From: Zoogloea sp.
GTDB lineage: Bacteria > Pseudomonadota > Gammaproteobacteria > Burkholderiales > Rhodocyclaceae
Length of the DNA: 33,384 bases
Reading direction: 5' to 3'
Assembly (NCBI RefSeq): GCF_017302315.1
Contig: NZ_JAFLDT010000046.1
Span: forward strand, 1-33,384
A model generated the notes under the pieces. It was not told the DNA's origin, ran no database searches, and worked only from the letters and a program-made list of their open reading frames with translations. Shown here one piece after another: positions 6,424 to 14,642 of this stretch. The position numbers were made by a program, and so were the translations under genes. Numbering within the stretch: the first letter of the stretch is position 1; every line of letters starts with the position of its first letter.

Positions 6424-8424
6424 TCACAGCCCGGCGTCATTCAGAAAACGCTGCCGTTCGGCATCCTTGTCCAGGTGGCTGGCCAGCGCCCGGCACAGGG
6501 TATCGAGGCTGTTGGCGGTACGCGACTCGCGCCGCACCAGCACCTTTGCCATGGGGCCCATGTGCCGGGCGAAGAGCTTTTCGATACGCTCCAGGTCGGC
6601 GCTGGCGATGACGCTCGCAGCCGCTGCCGACGTAGCACTGGTGCTCGGGTTCGCAACGCTGCGTAAAGAGGACGAGGCGCCGGACAGACCGGAACCGGCA
6701 AGGGCGCTGGACAGGAATGCCGAGCGGGGGGCCGGATCGGGGATCAGATCGGCAAGGCTCTGCAAGAGCTCTCGCAGGCTGCCGGCACGGGGCACCGTGC
6801 GGCGCACGAGGATGCGGGCCATGGGGCCGATATGCTGGGCCAGGATTCGCTCGGCGCTGTCGATGGCCGCCGGCGTGATGTCGGCCCCGCTGGCCGGGCG
6901 ACTGAGGGAGGGCTCCCCCGCCGCACCGCAGGCCGCCAGGTGCTCGCCGTTCCACAAATAGAGATCATGATCCCGCGCGAGGGGATCACGGCGCAGGCCC
7001 AGGTGGCGAAAGCACTCGCCGGCATTGCGCTTGAGGTGCTGGATGACTTCGTAGTAGGCCCGCGCCACCAGCACCTGGCCGGGCTCCGAGAAGCGCATCA
7101 CCCGGAAGGCAGTGGTGATGCCATCGCCAAGAATGCGGGAACGGCCGTTGGGGTCGGGCGCCACCCGCACCGGCCCCAGGTTGATCCCCATATGCACCCC
7201 AAGCCCTTCACTGGCCGCCGTATCGCCCAGCTGCACCGCGGTGCGCAGGGCATCCTCGGGGTCGCCCACGTAGCACACGGCGCACCCCTCCTTCGTATTG
7301 ACGGCCAGACGGCTGGTGGGCGGCACGGGTGCGATGGCCTGACTGAGCATGCGCACCAGCCGCGTGCGCCTTTCGGACTGGATGGCCGGATCATCGGCGG
7401 GCGACACCACATCCGCAAACAGCACCGCGCCGATGAAAGTCCTGGCCTCGGAGGCCGACAGGCCCATGGGCAGCGGTGCCTCGACGGGCGGATCGACCGG
7501 CCCCTCGCCGCCGGTGGGGGGTGCCAGGCAGGCCCGTCGGAAGTCCGCCACCTGACGGGGGCGCTTGTCTTCATCCGGGTTGAGGGCCCAGTCGATGGCG
7601 TTGAGCAGGCCGAGGCCGAAGGCATCCACATTGCCGATGCCCGCCGCCGGGGGCATGTTGTCTTCGCGCAGGCGGGCAAAGGCTTCCACCGGCAGCTTGC
7701 CGGTGACCATCCAGTACATGACCCCTGCCAAGGCGTACAGATCCGTCCAGGGCCCCTGCTTGCCGTGGCGGTGGTACTGCTCCGCCGGGGCAAACCCGGG
7801 CGTGACCACCGCCGTGAGGGCCTGTTCCTGGCCGTCCTCGTTCTCGAGACGGCGCGCGGAGCCGAAATCCAGCAGCACCGGAGTGCCGTCGGCGCGCATG
7901 TAAATGTTGCCCGGCTTGATGTCCCGGTGCAGGAAACCGGCCCGGTGGATGGCCTCGAGCCCGTCCAACAGGGGCCGCACGATGTTGAGCAGGGTCGGGC
8001 GATCCAGGGGCAGGCGCCCGATCAACCATTGGTGCAGGGGCTCCCCGGTCTCGTACTCCATCACCATGTAGGCGGTTTCGTTGGCCTGGAAGTAGCGCAG
8101 CACACGGACGATGCCGGGGTGATGAAAGCTGGCCAGGGCGCGACTTTCCAGCAGGAAGCGCTTGAGGCCCCATTCGAACCCCTTGGTGGCCTTGGCCGAA
8201 CGGGCACGCACGGAGCAATCCGCTTCCCGCAGGGCGAGATCCTTGGGGACGTATTCCTTGATCGCCACCCGGCAATCCAGGTGGGTGTCGTGGGCCAGAT
8301 AAGTGATGCCGAAGCCCCCGCCACCGAGCACACTCTCAATGCGGTACTCGTTGAGGACATAGCCCCGCTGCAGGGCGAGGTGATCGTCCTGGCCGTCACG
8401 CGAAACGCAGGTGGTGTCGCTCAT
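6424..8424 (-). CDS. Ser/Thr protein kinase fused to a degenerate nucleotidyl-cyclase domain
   Basis: The 666-residue soluble protein has three parts. Residues 27-300 are a Hanks-type kinase with Gly-rich loop (34-39), VAIK Lys56, HRD (167-169) and DFG (187-189), so catalysis should be intact. Residues about 328-495 resemble a class III adenylate/guanylate cyclase. VLFADVV keeps the first Asp, but the second metal position reads EGC instead of GD, and the GD.VN.A.R motif reads GDGITTAFR, so cyclase activity is unlikely. Two related C-terminal segments (521-565 and 611-655) each contain a HIGPMARILVRR or HMGPMAKVLVRR core. The gene follows the haem sensor by 13 bases and precedes the DUF296 gene. 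It probably phosphorylates targets in response to that sensor. Confidence 0.9.
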   Translation of the reverse strand: MSDTTCVSRDGQDDHLALQRGYVLNEYRIESVLGGGGFGITYLAHDTHLDCRVAIKEYVPKDLALREADCSVRARSAKATKGFEWGLKRFLLESRALASFHHPGIVRVLRYFQANETAYMVMEYETGEPLHQWLIGRLPLDRPTLLNIVRPLLDGLEAIHRAGFLHRDIKPGNIYMRADGTPVLLDFGSARRLENEDGQEQALTAVVTPGFAPAEQYHRHGKQGPWTDLYALAGVMYWMVTGKLPVEAFARLREDNMPPAAGIGNVDAFGLGLLNAIDWALNPDEDKRPRQVADFRRACLAPPTGGEGPVDPPVEAPLPMGLSASEARTFIGAVLFADVVSPADDPAIQSERRTRLVRMLSQAIAPVPPTSRLAVNTKEGCAVCYVGDPEDALRTAVQLGDTAASEGLGVHMGINLGPVRVAPDPNGRSRILGDGITTAFRVMRFSEPGQVLVARAYYEVIQHLKRNAGECFRHLGLRRDPLARDHDLYLWNGEHLAACGAAGEPSLSRPASGADITPAAIDSAERILAQHIGPMARILVRRTVPRAGSLRELLQSLADLIPDPAPRSAFLSSALAGSGLSGASSSLRSVANPSTSATSAAAASVIASADLERIEKLFARHMGPMAKVLVRRESRTANSLDTLCRALASHLDKDAERQRFLNDAGL

Positions 8425-8437
8425 CAGGCCGCGCGGC

Positions 8438-9310
8438 TCAGGAATCGATCATCTGCATGGCCTTTTCGAGACTGCGGCGCATGCGGTTGAAGGAACTGGC
8501 GAGAACCGCCACTTCGTCGCGACCGTTCTCGGGAAACTCGGGCTGGTCGAAGTCGCCGGTGCTGATTTTGTCCGCCGCCGCCGACATGCGCGACACCGGC
8601 TGGATGATCAGCCACGACAGCATCAGGTTGAGGACCACGAAGACCGCCGCGAAGACCGCCGCCAGGGAGGCCATGAAGGTACGGAAGGTCTGGCCCGCGT
8701 TCTCGAGGGGAACCGACATGGGCACCGACACCACCTGGGCCCCCACCACCTCGTTGAGCTTCCAGCCGAAGCCGTTGGCCGTGCCATAGACCTTGATCAT
8801 GCTTGCCGGCGCCACATCCGGCGTGCTGTGGCAGGGCAGGCAGGAGGCGGTCTCGATGCGGATGGGGTGGGCGATGTAGAGGGTCGGACCGGTGGGGGTG
8901 TCCCGCTGGCCGGTGATCTCCCGGCTGTCGGGGCGGTTGCGGAAGCTGTTGATCAGATCGGCCTCCCAGTCAGCGGCCCGGTCGCGGGGGTTGGTTGGGT
9001 TGAGGGTGGCTTCCTTGTAGTCGTAGTTGGGGTACTTCTTGCGTAGCTGGGCGAGGGTTTCAGTGGCCGCGTAGGCCGGCACCGTCTGGGGCAGGAACTG
9101 CTTTTCCATCAGGGGGTTGAGGTGGGGGCGGACCTGGGCCACGGTATAACCCCGCACGGCCATGGCCGCCTCCATCACCAGCCGGGCCTCACCCAGCACC
9201 TGCTCGCGGGCATGACGGTGGAGCAGTTCGTGGGAAATGTAACCGGCCACACCAAAGCCGGCGAGAAAGACCGCCAGCAAGACCAGATTGAATTTGAGTC
9301 GCAAGCCCAT
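8438..9310 (-). CDS. Membrane c-type-haem sensor protein with HAMP domain (Tll0287-like)
   Basis: The 290-residue protein has a first membrane helix (8-28), a periplasmic domain (29-211) with one c-haem motif CLPCH (157-161), a second helix (212-236) and a C-terminal HAMP domain (237-289, beginning IIQPVSRMSAAADKIS). The periplasmic part resembles the DUF3365/Tll0287 domain, which senses redox state or gas through haem. The protein ends after HAMP with no kinase or methyl-accepting domain, so output must go through a partner. The kinase gene 13 bases downstream is the obvious one. The ATG at 9310 puts the membrane helix at the N-terminus. The upstream ATG at 9346 is less likely. Confidence 0.88.
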   Translation of the reverse strand: MGLRLKFNLVLLAVFLAGFGVAGYISHELLHRHAREQVLGEARLVMEAAMAVRGYTVAQVRPHLNPLMEKQFLPQTVPAYAATETLAQLRKKYPNYDYKEATLNPTNPRDRAADWEADLINSFRNRPDSREITGQRDTPTGPTLYIAHPIRIETASCLPCHSTPDVAPASMIKVYGTANGFGWKLNEVVGAQVVSVPMSVPLENAGQTFRTFMASLAAVFAAVFVVLNLMLSWLIIQPVSRMSAAADKISTGDFDQPEFPENGRDEVAVLASSFNRMRRSLEKAMQMIDS

Positions 9311-9401
9311 GGCTGAAATCCCCGGATTCGGCCTGAGCGGCCCCAAACACGAGGAGACATTTTGTCACATCACGGGAAGATCAAGGGACTCTCTCAGAGG
9401 G

Positions 9402-9506
9402 TGTGAAGAAATCGTTGCGAACGGTTCGAGTTTGCCCCGAGAAGCGCAGCCGTACAAGGGTACGGTGAGCATGCAGGGGCGAAATCGGGCCGCGCAGTGG
9501 ATTTAT
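9402..9506. repeat. ~105-bp dispersed intergenic repeat, copy 1
   Basis: This segment runs from GTGTGAAGAAATCG to GCGCAGTGGATTTAT. It matches 19785-19890 at most positions, including the exact blocks CCCGAGAAGCGCAGCCGT and ATCGGGCCGCGCAGT. Its centre forms an imperfect hairpin (GCCGTAC-AAGG-GTACGG within GCCCC...GGGGC arms). There is no ORF, so it is a small structured element or MITE-like sequence. Confidence 0.8.
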
Positions 9507-9640
9507 CCTATTTTCCTCTGTTGTCCTCCCTGAACCAGACGCAAACCCATTGCTGACGCGGGTTTTCCCTCCACTGGCCGTATCACCCGAGGGGTGAAGC
9601 TGAAGGGGTTAATGGGAGGCTCAGACGGCGGCTGGAGGGA

Positions 9641-9730
9641 CTGTAGGGGCGACTTCAGTCGCCCGCGGACTTCGATCAAGGGCATGTTGGTGATCGACGT
9701 GCGGATGGGCGACTGAAGTCGCCCCTACAG
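9641..9730. repeat. Paired REP palindromes in inverted orientation (BIME-like)
   Basis: CTGTAGGGGCGACTTCAGTC plus GCCC (9641-9664) and its exact reverse complement (9707-9730) face each other across 42 bases. Each half is itself a GGGCGACT/AGTCGCCC hairpin. A third copy lies at 2324-2352. This is the layout of REP pairs mobilised by RAYT transposases. No RAYT gene is in the window. Confidence 0.85.
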
Positions 9731-9801
9731 GAGAGACCGTATCGACCGTCAGACGACACGTCAAACGGAGGAAATTAGGTCTATTCAACCCTCGCACACC
9801 A

Positions 9802-10371
9802 TCAACGAATTTTCAGGGTGCCCAGCCAGCGGCTGGCGGGATCGATGTCGGTGGTATCGGCGGCGCCATAGGGAGGCCGCGTGTCCACTTCGGGCGGCGC
9901 GCCGATCTGGTTCAGATCCACGGCCTGGGCGGTGCCGACAATGCCATCGGCCGTGACGCGCATGCGGTAATACACCCCGTTCCAGAGACGCGCCCCGAAC
10001 TCGGCCGGCGACTTGTACAGGAAGAGCAGCGAGTGCTCGAGCCAGCCCAGGTCATCCCGGGTCACCGTGGCCGGATTGCGGTGCGGGTAAGGCACATGGC
10101 ACAGCACTTCGGGCCCCTCAAGGCACTTGAACTCCCGCATGGACAGGAAGAAATCCTTGAAGCGGTCGTGATCCAGATGCAGCACGAAGGCGGTGCGCGC
10201 CCCCTGCGGATGAAAGCTGACGGTGCCGATGGGCACCGTCGTGCCGTCGCGGCCTTCCAGCGTAATGGCCCGGGTACCGCTCAGATCCCAGGGGTGTGCC
10301 GCAGCGGGCAGCGCCATGAGGATGGCAGAGACGATCAGCGGGCCGGTCTTGCGCAGGAACAGGGCAGGCAT
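9802..10371 (-). CDS. Secreted hypothetical protein (189 aa)
   Basis: Unrecognised protein. The ATG at 10371 gives a good signal peptide (MPALFLRKTGPLIVSAILMA, cleavage likely after PAAA-H around residue 25). The mature part begins HPWDLSGTRAITLEG and reads as beta-rich. It contains HLDHDRFKDFF, two cysteines (FKCLEGPEVLCHVPYPHRNP) that could form a disulfide, and an end of WLGTLKIR. The frame is open to 10440, but the extension would overlap the MocR gene's stop region. The gene is probably monocistronic, 65 bases after the MocR gene on the same strand. Function is unknown. Confidence 0.75.
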   Translation of the reverse strand: MPALFLRKTGPLIVSAILMALPAAAHPWDLSGTRAITLEGRDGTTVPIGTVSFHPQGARTAFVLHLDHDRFKDFFLSMREFKCLEGPEVLCHVPYPHRNPATVTRDDLGWLEHSLLFLYKSPAEFGARLWNGVYYRMRVTADGIVGTAQAVDLNQIGAPPEVDTRPPYGAADTTDIDPASRWLGTLKIR

Positions 10372-10436
10372 GGCAGCAGCTCCGGTAGCGACATGCAAGG
10401 ATGGATCATCTGTGCCGGTCTTCGTTCCCCGCAACC

Positions 10437-11894
10437 TCACACGGTGGCGACGATTTCACCAAGTCGGGTCAGCGCCGCCTCGATCCGCGGGGAATAGGGG
10501 TAGCCGCAGCTTATCCGCAGGAAGCGATCGAAGCGCTCGGAATTGGAGAAGAGCAAGCCCGGCGCAACCCGGATGCCTTCGTGCAAGGCCGCCTCGAACA
10601 CCCGCCGGGATGAGCACCCTTCAGGCATCTCCACCCACAGCAGCATGCCGCCGGAGGGCATGCTGAGGCGGGTGCCCGCCGGAAAGCGGGCGGCAATCGT
10701 CTCGGCCGTGCGTTCGCGCTGCGCCTTGAGCTGACGACGCAGGCGCACCAGATGCCGGTCGAAGGCGTGACCGGCCATGAACTCGCCGATGGCCATCTGG
10801 GCCAAGGCATCGTTGGGTCGGCTCTGGGCGTGCTTGAGCATGCGGATGCGGTCCTGCCAGCGGCCCCCGGTGACCCAGCCGATCCGCATGCCCGGGGCCA
10901 GGGTCTTGTGGAAGGAGCCGCAGTGGATCACGTTGCCGCGACGATCCCAGGCCTTGCAGACACGGAGAGGCGGGTCGTCGTCGCTCAGGGCACCGTAGAT
11001 GTCGTCCTCGATCAGTGCCACGCCATGGGTCTCGCACAAGGCCACCAAGCGGGCCTTCTCCTCGTCGGGCATGACGCAACCGAGGGGGTTCTGAAAATTC
11101 GGCACCACCACGACCCCCGCGATCCGGCCGTGGGACTGGAAGGCCAGCTCCAGGGCCTCCACCGACAGGCCGCGGCTGGGGCTGGTGGGAATCTCCAGGG
11201 CGCGCAGGCCGAGGCTCTCGATGACCTGGAGAAGGCCGAAATAGGTCGGTGACTCAACTGCAATCATGTCACCGGGCCGGCTCACCGCACGCAATGCGAG
11301 GTTGATGGCCTCGGTGCATCCGTGGGTCACCAGGATCTCATCGGCGGTCAGGCTCATCCCGGCCACCAGGGCGCGCCGCGCCAGCGCGGCCCGGAAGCCC
11401 GGATCGCCCAGGGGCGGCACCGGGGTCACCAGCACCTCCGGGTGCCGGCGCAGGGCGCGCAGGGCGGCATTCTTCAGGGCCTCCTGGGGATAGGCCTCGG
11501 GGGCACCGAAGGCCAGGGCCAGGTTGGTGCGCACCGGGTAGCGTTCGCACTTGGTGACAAAGTCGGAAACCCGGTCGTGGATGCCGGCAAAGGCCGCCGG
11601 ATCGGGCACCAGGGCTGCGGCCCGGGGGTCGGGCTCGCTGACCGGCTGCAGATGGGCGCGTCGTGGGCGTTGCACGAAGTAGCCGGAACGCGCCCGCGCC
11701 TCCAGCAGCCCCTCATCCTCCAGGGTTCGACAGGCCTGCAGCACCGTGGACAGGCTGACCCCATGCTGGCGGACCAGGCTGCGCAGGGAGGGCATGCGCT
11801 GGCCGGGGGGCAGCACGCCGGACTGGATGGCCCGCCGGTAATGGGCGGCCATGCGGGCGTAGAGCAAGGTGTCGGTGGTGGTCTCGATGTCCAT
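10437..11894 (-). CDS. MocR/PdxR-type transcriptional regulator (GntR HTH + aminotransferase fold)
   Basis: The 485-residue protein joins an N-terminal GntR winged helix (about 8-76, with MPSLRSLVRQHGVSLSTVLQ as the HTH) to a class I aminotransferase fold (about 115-480). The PLP-binding Lys330 is in GSFHKTLAPGMRIGW. NFQNPLG (266-272) and EDDIYG (296-301) are further cofactor-site motifs. MocR proteins use PLP or its adduct as ligand and often control a divergent gene. Here that gene is the DUF2917 gene at 12067. The ATG at 11894 fits the family start. The long upstream open frame is a shadow on DUF2917. The specific ligand and regulon cannot be told. Confidence 0.92.
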   Translation of the reverse strand: MDIETTTDTLLYARMAAHYRRAIQSGVLPPGQRMPSLRSLVRQHGVSLSTVLQACRTLEDEGLLEARARSGYFVQRPRRAHLQPVSEPDPRAAALVPDPAAFAGIHDRVSDFVTKCERYPVRTNLALAFGAPEAYPQEALKNAALRALRRHPEVLVTPVPPLGDPGFRAALARRALVAGMSLTADEILVTHGCTEAINLALRAVSRPGDMIAVESPTYFGLLQVIESLGLRALEIPTSPSRGLSVEALELAFQSHGRIAGVVVVPNFQNPLGCVMPDEEKARLVALCETHGVALIEDDIYGALSDDDPPLRVCKAWDRRGNVIHCGSFHKTLAPGMRIGWVTGGRWQDRIRMLKHAQSRPNDALAQMAIGEFMAGHAFDRHLVRLRRQLKAQRERTAETIAARFPAGTRLSMPSGGMLLWVEMPEGCSSRRVFEAALHEGIRVAPGLLFSNSERFDRFLRISCGYPYSPRIEAALTRLGEIVATV

Positions 11895-12066
11895 GGCGCG
11901 ATGATCCCCGAAGGCGTGCGGAAGCCACAGATACAGATGGGGGCAAAGCGCACAATAACAGGACGCGGAATTCCGTGTTGAACCGATACAGAAAGGCCGG
12001 ACCTGTGCCTGCCGGTCCATGGGGGGAATTCGTAAGCTGCAGCCATTCCCACTACCGGAGCCCGCC
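11895..12066. promoter_or_regulatory. Divergent promoter region between MocR and DUF2917 genes
   Basis: The 172-base gap contains a perfect palindrome CGGAATTCCG (11966-11975), a related GGGGAATTCG (12023-12032) and an inverted pair GGACC/GGTCC (11999-12018). These are candidate MocR sites, but none can be assigned by sequence alone. GGAG at 12057-12060 serves the DUF2917 start. Confidence 0.35.
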
Positions 12067-12471
12067 ATGGACCCGATTCTCCCCAAGCCCGATGAAACCC
12101 TATACCTCGCGGCGCAGCAGCAGCACCTGCGTCCGGTCAGGGCCGGCACCCTTGTTCTGGTGGAAGAAGGCCTTGTGCTGCTGGAGGAGCCGCCCCGCTG
12201 GCTGGGGGAGCGGATGCAGCGCGCGCGCCTGCAGATTGAGGCGGGCTGCTGCCATGTGCTTGAGGAGGATGGCTGGATCGGCCTGACGTCCCCGCGGGGC
12301 GCCAGACTGCGGGTGGCGGCCGGACGGCCTGCCGATGAAGACCTGGGAGATCTGCTGGTGGCCCGGCTGCGTTGCCTGCGCACCCTGGAAAACCGCTTGC
12401 TGGCCGCGCTGGCGGCGGCCCTGCGGCTACGCGTGGAGGAGCGGGAAAACCCGGGGAGACCGGCGCCCTAA
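12067..12471 (+). CDS. DUF2917 family protein
   Basis: The 134-residue protein resembles DUF2917, a small family found mostly in betaproteobacteria. The central part (about 25-80) reads as cupin-like beta strands, with VRAGTLVLVEEGLVLLEE and IEAGCCHVLEEDGWIGLT, a pattern common in DUF2917. The C-terminal third is helical and Arg/Leu-rich. There is no signal peptide or membrane segment. It is divergent from the MocR gene, which suggests but does not prove control by it. GGAG lies 6 bases before the ATG. Its end overlaps by 4 bases the end of the convergent small gene at 12468. Confidence 0.7.
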   Translation: MDPILPKPDETLYLAAQQQHLRPVRAGTLVLVEEGLVLLEEPPRWLGERMQRARLQIEAGCCHVLEEDGWIGLTSPRGARLRVAAGRPADEDLGDLLVARLRCLRTLENRLLAALAAALRLRVEERENPGRPAP

Positions 12472-12716
12472 CGGACGGCGGCTGGCCGCTTCATGAGGTA
12501 GGCCGCCTCGATATCCCACTCGGCCAGGATCTCCGCCGCCTCGCAGGCCTGCTTCGGGTCGTCGAAACCTTCCCGCGAAGGCACCCGGACGAAGCTGCGG
12601 AGAGAACGGCCGTTCTTGCCGAATAGGTCGTACCAGCCGTCCCACTTCCCGTCGTTGTCGCGGCGGGGGACTGCATAAGGCTGAAAGGAAAAATCACCGT
12701 GTGTCTGCAAAGTCAT
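12468..12716 (-). CDS. Small conserved-looking hypothetical protein (82 aa)
   Basis: The ATG at 12716 is preferred because GGGAG stands about 8 bases upstream. The frame is open to 12848, but the extension is composition-poor. The product begins MTLQTHGDFSFQPYAVPRRD, then has GKWDGWYDLFGKNGR, reading as a small beta-sheet domain. It ends with a helix rich in Ala/Glu (ACEAAEILAEWDIEAAYLMK). I do not recognise the family. No membrane segment or cysteine cluster beyond one Cys is present. The gene stands alone, with 167 bases to the next gene upstream on its strand. Confidence 0.6.
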   Translation of the reverse strand: MTLQTHGDFSFQPYAVPRRDNDGKWDGWYDLFGKNGRSLRSFVRVPSREGFDDPKQACEAAEILAEWDIEAAYLMKRPAAVR

Positions 12717-12883
12717 CCTGATGCTCCCATCGATCCACGGACATGCGGACGGTTCGTCGCGCAGGGAATCGTGACTGAATTCTAGAGTCCGCAAAAAAGA
12801 GCAAGGTAAAACATCATGGCAGACTGGCATCAGGACGCAATCATTCACAATGTCACTGCCGTACCGGCGGAATGTCCGGGCCG

Positions 12884-13324
12884 TCAGGCTGCCGACATGC
12901 GCCGCCGCAGCCAGTTCAGTGCGGTGCCCACCAGCGGCAGGCGGGAGAACAGCTCCTCACCGCTATCCCAGTAGTCCCGGTGAGCCATGACCCGACCGTC
13001 GGCGGCAAAACGCAGGTGGGTGGCACCGCGGATGCATTGCAGCTCGGCCTCCTTCCAGCCCCGGAAGCGGAACTGGAACTCCCAGGCCAGCCAGGCTTCG
13101 TCGCCCTCCGCCATGCGGTGGGTCACCCGGAAGCAGGGTGCCTGCACCTGCTCGTACATATGCCGGAACACCTTCTCGATGGCCGGCACGCCACACACTT
13201 CATTGAAGGGATCCTTGAAGCGGGCATCGGCGGCATACACCTCGGCGATGCGGGCCAGGCTGGCGGGAGACAGGGTTTCGTAGAACTCGACCACCCGCGC
13301 CACGGCTTGATGCGTGTCGTTCAC
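12884..13324 (-). CDS. NTF2-like / SnoaL-like protein, last gene of the lipid operon
   Basis: The 146-residue protein has the NTF2-like cone fold: a first helix VVEFYETLSPASLARIAEVYA, DARFKDPFNEVCG and CFRVTHRMAEGDEAWLAWEFQFRF. It ends with an aromatic strand, FAADGRVMAHRDYWDSGEE. In this fold the pocket can be catalytic (isomerase or cyclase) or only bind ligand, and no catalytic dyad can be assigned here. The start is GTG, sharing GTGA with the stop of the SDR gene. Proteins of this type occur at the end of cfa/COG2907 clusters elsewhere, so a role in modified fatty-acid metabolism is likely by context only. Confidence 0.8.
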   Translation of the reverse strand: MNDTHQAVARVVEFYETLSPASLARIAEVYAADARFKDPFNEVCGVPAIEKVFRHMYEQVQAPCFRVTHRMAEGDEAWLAWEFQFRFRGWKEAELQCIRGATHLRFAADGRVMAHRDYWDSGEELFSRLPLVGTALNWLRRRMSAA

Positions 13325-14112
13325 AGGCCGGTGCTCCGGGCGATCAGGCGGAAGTAGAGCCGGTCGGGCAGGATGCCGAGCAGCTTCAGGGCGCCGGTGA
13401 AGCGGCGGGGAAAATGGATCTCGAAGGCGCCACTGGCAAAGCCCCTGACGATGCGCGCCGCCGCATCCGCAGCGGTGATCAGCGCCGGCATCTCGAAATC
13501 GTTCTGGGCAGTGAGGGGCGTGGCGACAAAACCGGGATTGATCAGGAACACCGACACGCCCTTGGGGGCCAGGTCGAGGTACAGGGTTTCGGCAAAGTTG
13601 ATCAGCGCCGCCTTGCTCGGCCCGTAGGCCAGGGCCTTGGGCAAACCCCGGTAGCCGGCCACACTGCCGACGATGGCCAGCGCCCCGTGCCCCTGGAGAA
13701 GCAGTTGCGGCAAGGCCGCGGCCACACCGTCCATCACCCCGAGGAGGTTGGTGTGCACCGTATGGCGGGCGTTCTCGGCGGTCAGCTCCCAGGCCCGCAG
13801 GGGCAGATAGGTGCCTGCGTTGAGGATGACCAGATCCACACCGCCCCAGGCGTCCAGCAACTGCAGCATGGCCGGGGTGAAGGCCCCCGCATCGGTCACA
13901 TCCAGGGGCAGCACCAAGGCATCGCGCAGCCCGCCGGCCACCTGCTGCAGGCCTTTGGCACTGCGCGCCGACAGGGCCAGCCGCGCGCCGCGGGCGTCCA
14001 GCTCAGCAGCCAGCGCAGCGCCGATGCCCGAGGAGGCACCGACGATCCACACCCGCCGGCCCTGCCAGTCGGTGATCGGCGTGTTCAGCGGGTCAAACCA
14101 GCCCATCCCCAT
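13321..14112 (-). CDS. Short-chain dehydrogenase/reductase
   Basis: Classical SDR of 263 residues. The NAD(P)-binding motif is GASSGIG (25-31), with NAG at 98-100. Catalytic Ser150 is in IVGSVAGY and Tyr163/Lys167 in YGPSK, so the enzyme should be active. An Arg at position 43 after the second strand favours NADPH, though this is weak. The C-terminus is hydrophobic with basic residues (FTGALKLLGILPDRLYFRLI), which may associate with membrane. The gene lies between the DUF3833 and NTF2-like genes with overlapping ends. The substrate is unknown; a lipid intermediate is the contextual guess. Confidence 0.9.
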   Translation of the reverse strand: MGMGWFDPLNTPITDWQGRRVWIVGASSGIGAALAAELDARGARLALSARSAKGLQQVAGGLRDALVLPLDVTDAGAFTPAMLQLLDAWGGVDLVILNAGTYLPLRAWELTAENARHTVHTNLLGVMDGVAAALPQLLLQGHGALAIVGSVAGYRGLPKALAYGPSKAALINFAETLYLDLAPKGVSVFLINPGFVATPLTAQNDFEMPALITAADAAARIVRGFASGAFEIHFPRRFTGALKLLGILPDRLYFRLIARSTGL

Positions 14113-14114
14113 GT

Positions 14115-14642
14115 CTAGTCGCGCTTGCGGAAACTCAGGGTCACTTCGCCCAGGTGGAAGCCGAACTTGCTCATCACCGAACGGTTGAGCATCACCCGGT
14201 CATCCATCAGGAACATCCAGTCGTCGAAGTCCACGTTGTAAACCTTGCCATCCACCGGCAAGGCCATCACATACTTCCAGCGTAGTGCATTGCCGCGGGC
14301 TTCGCCGCTTGCCTCACCGACCACGTCATCGGCCTTGCCGGAGTAGCGGTGGGCGTCCAGCCGGGTGAGGGTCCACACCCGGCGCTGGGTGCTGCCGTCC
14401 GAGTAGGTGAAACGCTCGTCCAGGGTGCCGGTGTTGCCCGTCCAGCGGGCATCGATGACCACGTGGAATCGCTTTACCACCTTGCCGGAACGATCCTGGA
14501 AGATACCGTCGGCGTCGAGGGTGCCGTTGAAATAGCGGGTCAGGTCAAGCTCGGGCTTCTCGGTGGCGTAGTCGGCCACCTCCACCGACGCACAGCCGCC
14601 AAGCCCCACGAAGCCCGCCATCAGGATAGCCAGTTTGCTCAT
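14115..14642 (-). CDS. DUF3833 family lipoprotein
   Basis: The 175-residue product begins MSKLAILMAGFVGLGGCASV, a signal peptide with lipobox LGGC (Cys17). The mature part is a lipocalin-like beta barrel of the DUF3833 family: LDLTRYFNGTLDADGIFQDRSGK, FHVVIDARW, LDERFTYSDG, YSGKADDVVGEASG and MFLMDDRVMLNRS. The lipid anchor places it in the outer or inner membrane facing the periplasm. It may bind a fatty acid or hydrophobic ligand. The ATG overlaps the stop of the MFS gene. DUF3833, SDR and COG2907 genes recur together in singlet-oxygen-type clusters. Confidence 0.85.
   Translation of the reverse strand: MSKLAILMAGFVGLGGCASVEVADYATEKPELDLTRYFNGTLDADGIFQDRSGKVVKRFHVVIDARWTGNTGTLDERFTYSDGSTQRRVWTLTRLDAHRYSGKADDVVGEASGEARGNALRWKYVMALPVDGKVYNVDFDDWMFLMDDRVMLNRSVMSKFGFHLGEVTLSFRKRD

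Larger units (their letters stand above)
9311..9801. other. Gene-free stretch carrying two repeat families
   Basis: No convincing gene lies between the haem sensor start and the stop of the secreted protein gene. The stretch holds the promoter side of the sensor operon, one copy of the ~105-bp dispersed repeat (9402-9506) and a paired REP element (9641-9730). Frames open here are short and cross the repeats. Confidence 0.7.

Noticed and set aside
6832-8490. 552-codon plus-strand frame opposite the kinase gene
   Set aside because: Gly/His/Arg-rich shadow typical of high-GC DNA. The minus strand encodes an intact kinase with HRD and DFG.
9423-9440. GGTTCGAG resembling a tRNA T-loop
   Set aside because: No acceptor, D or anticodon stems can be drawn. 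It is part of the dispersed repeat, and the second copy has the same sequence without tRNA structure.
11966-11975. CGGAATTCCG as a defined MocR operator
   Set aside because: A 10-bp palindrome alone is weak evidence. It is mentioned only as a candidate in the promoter entry.
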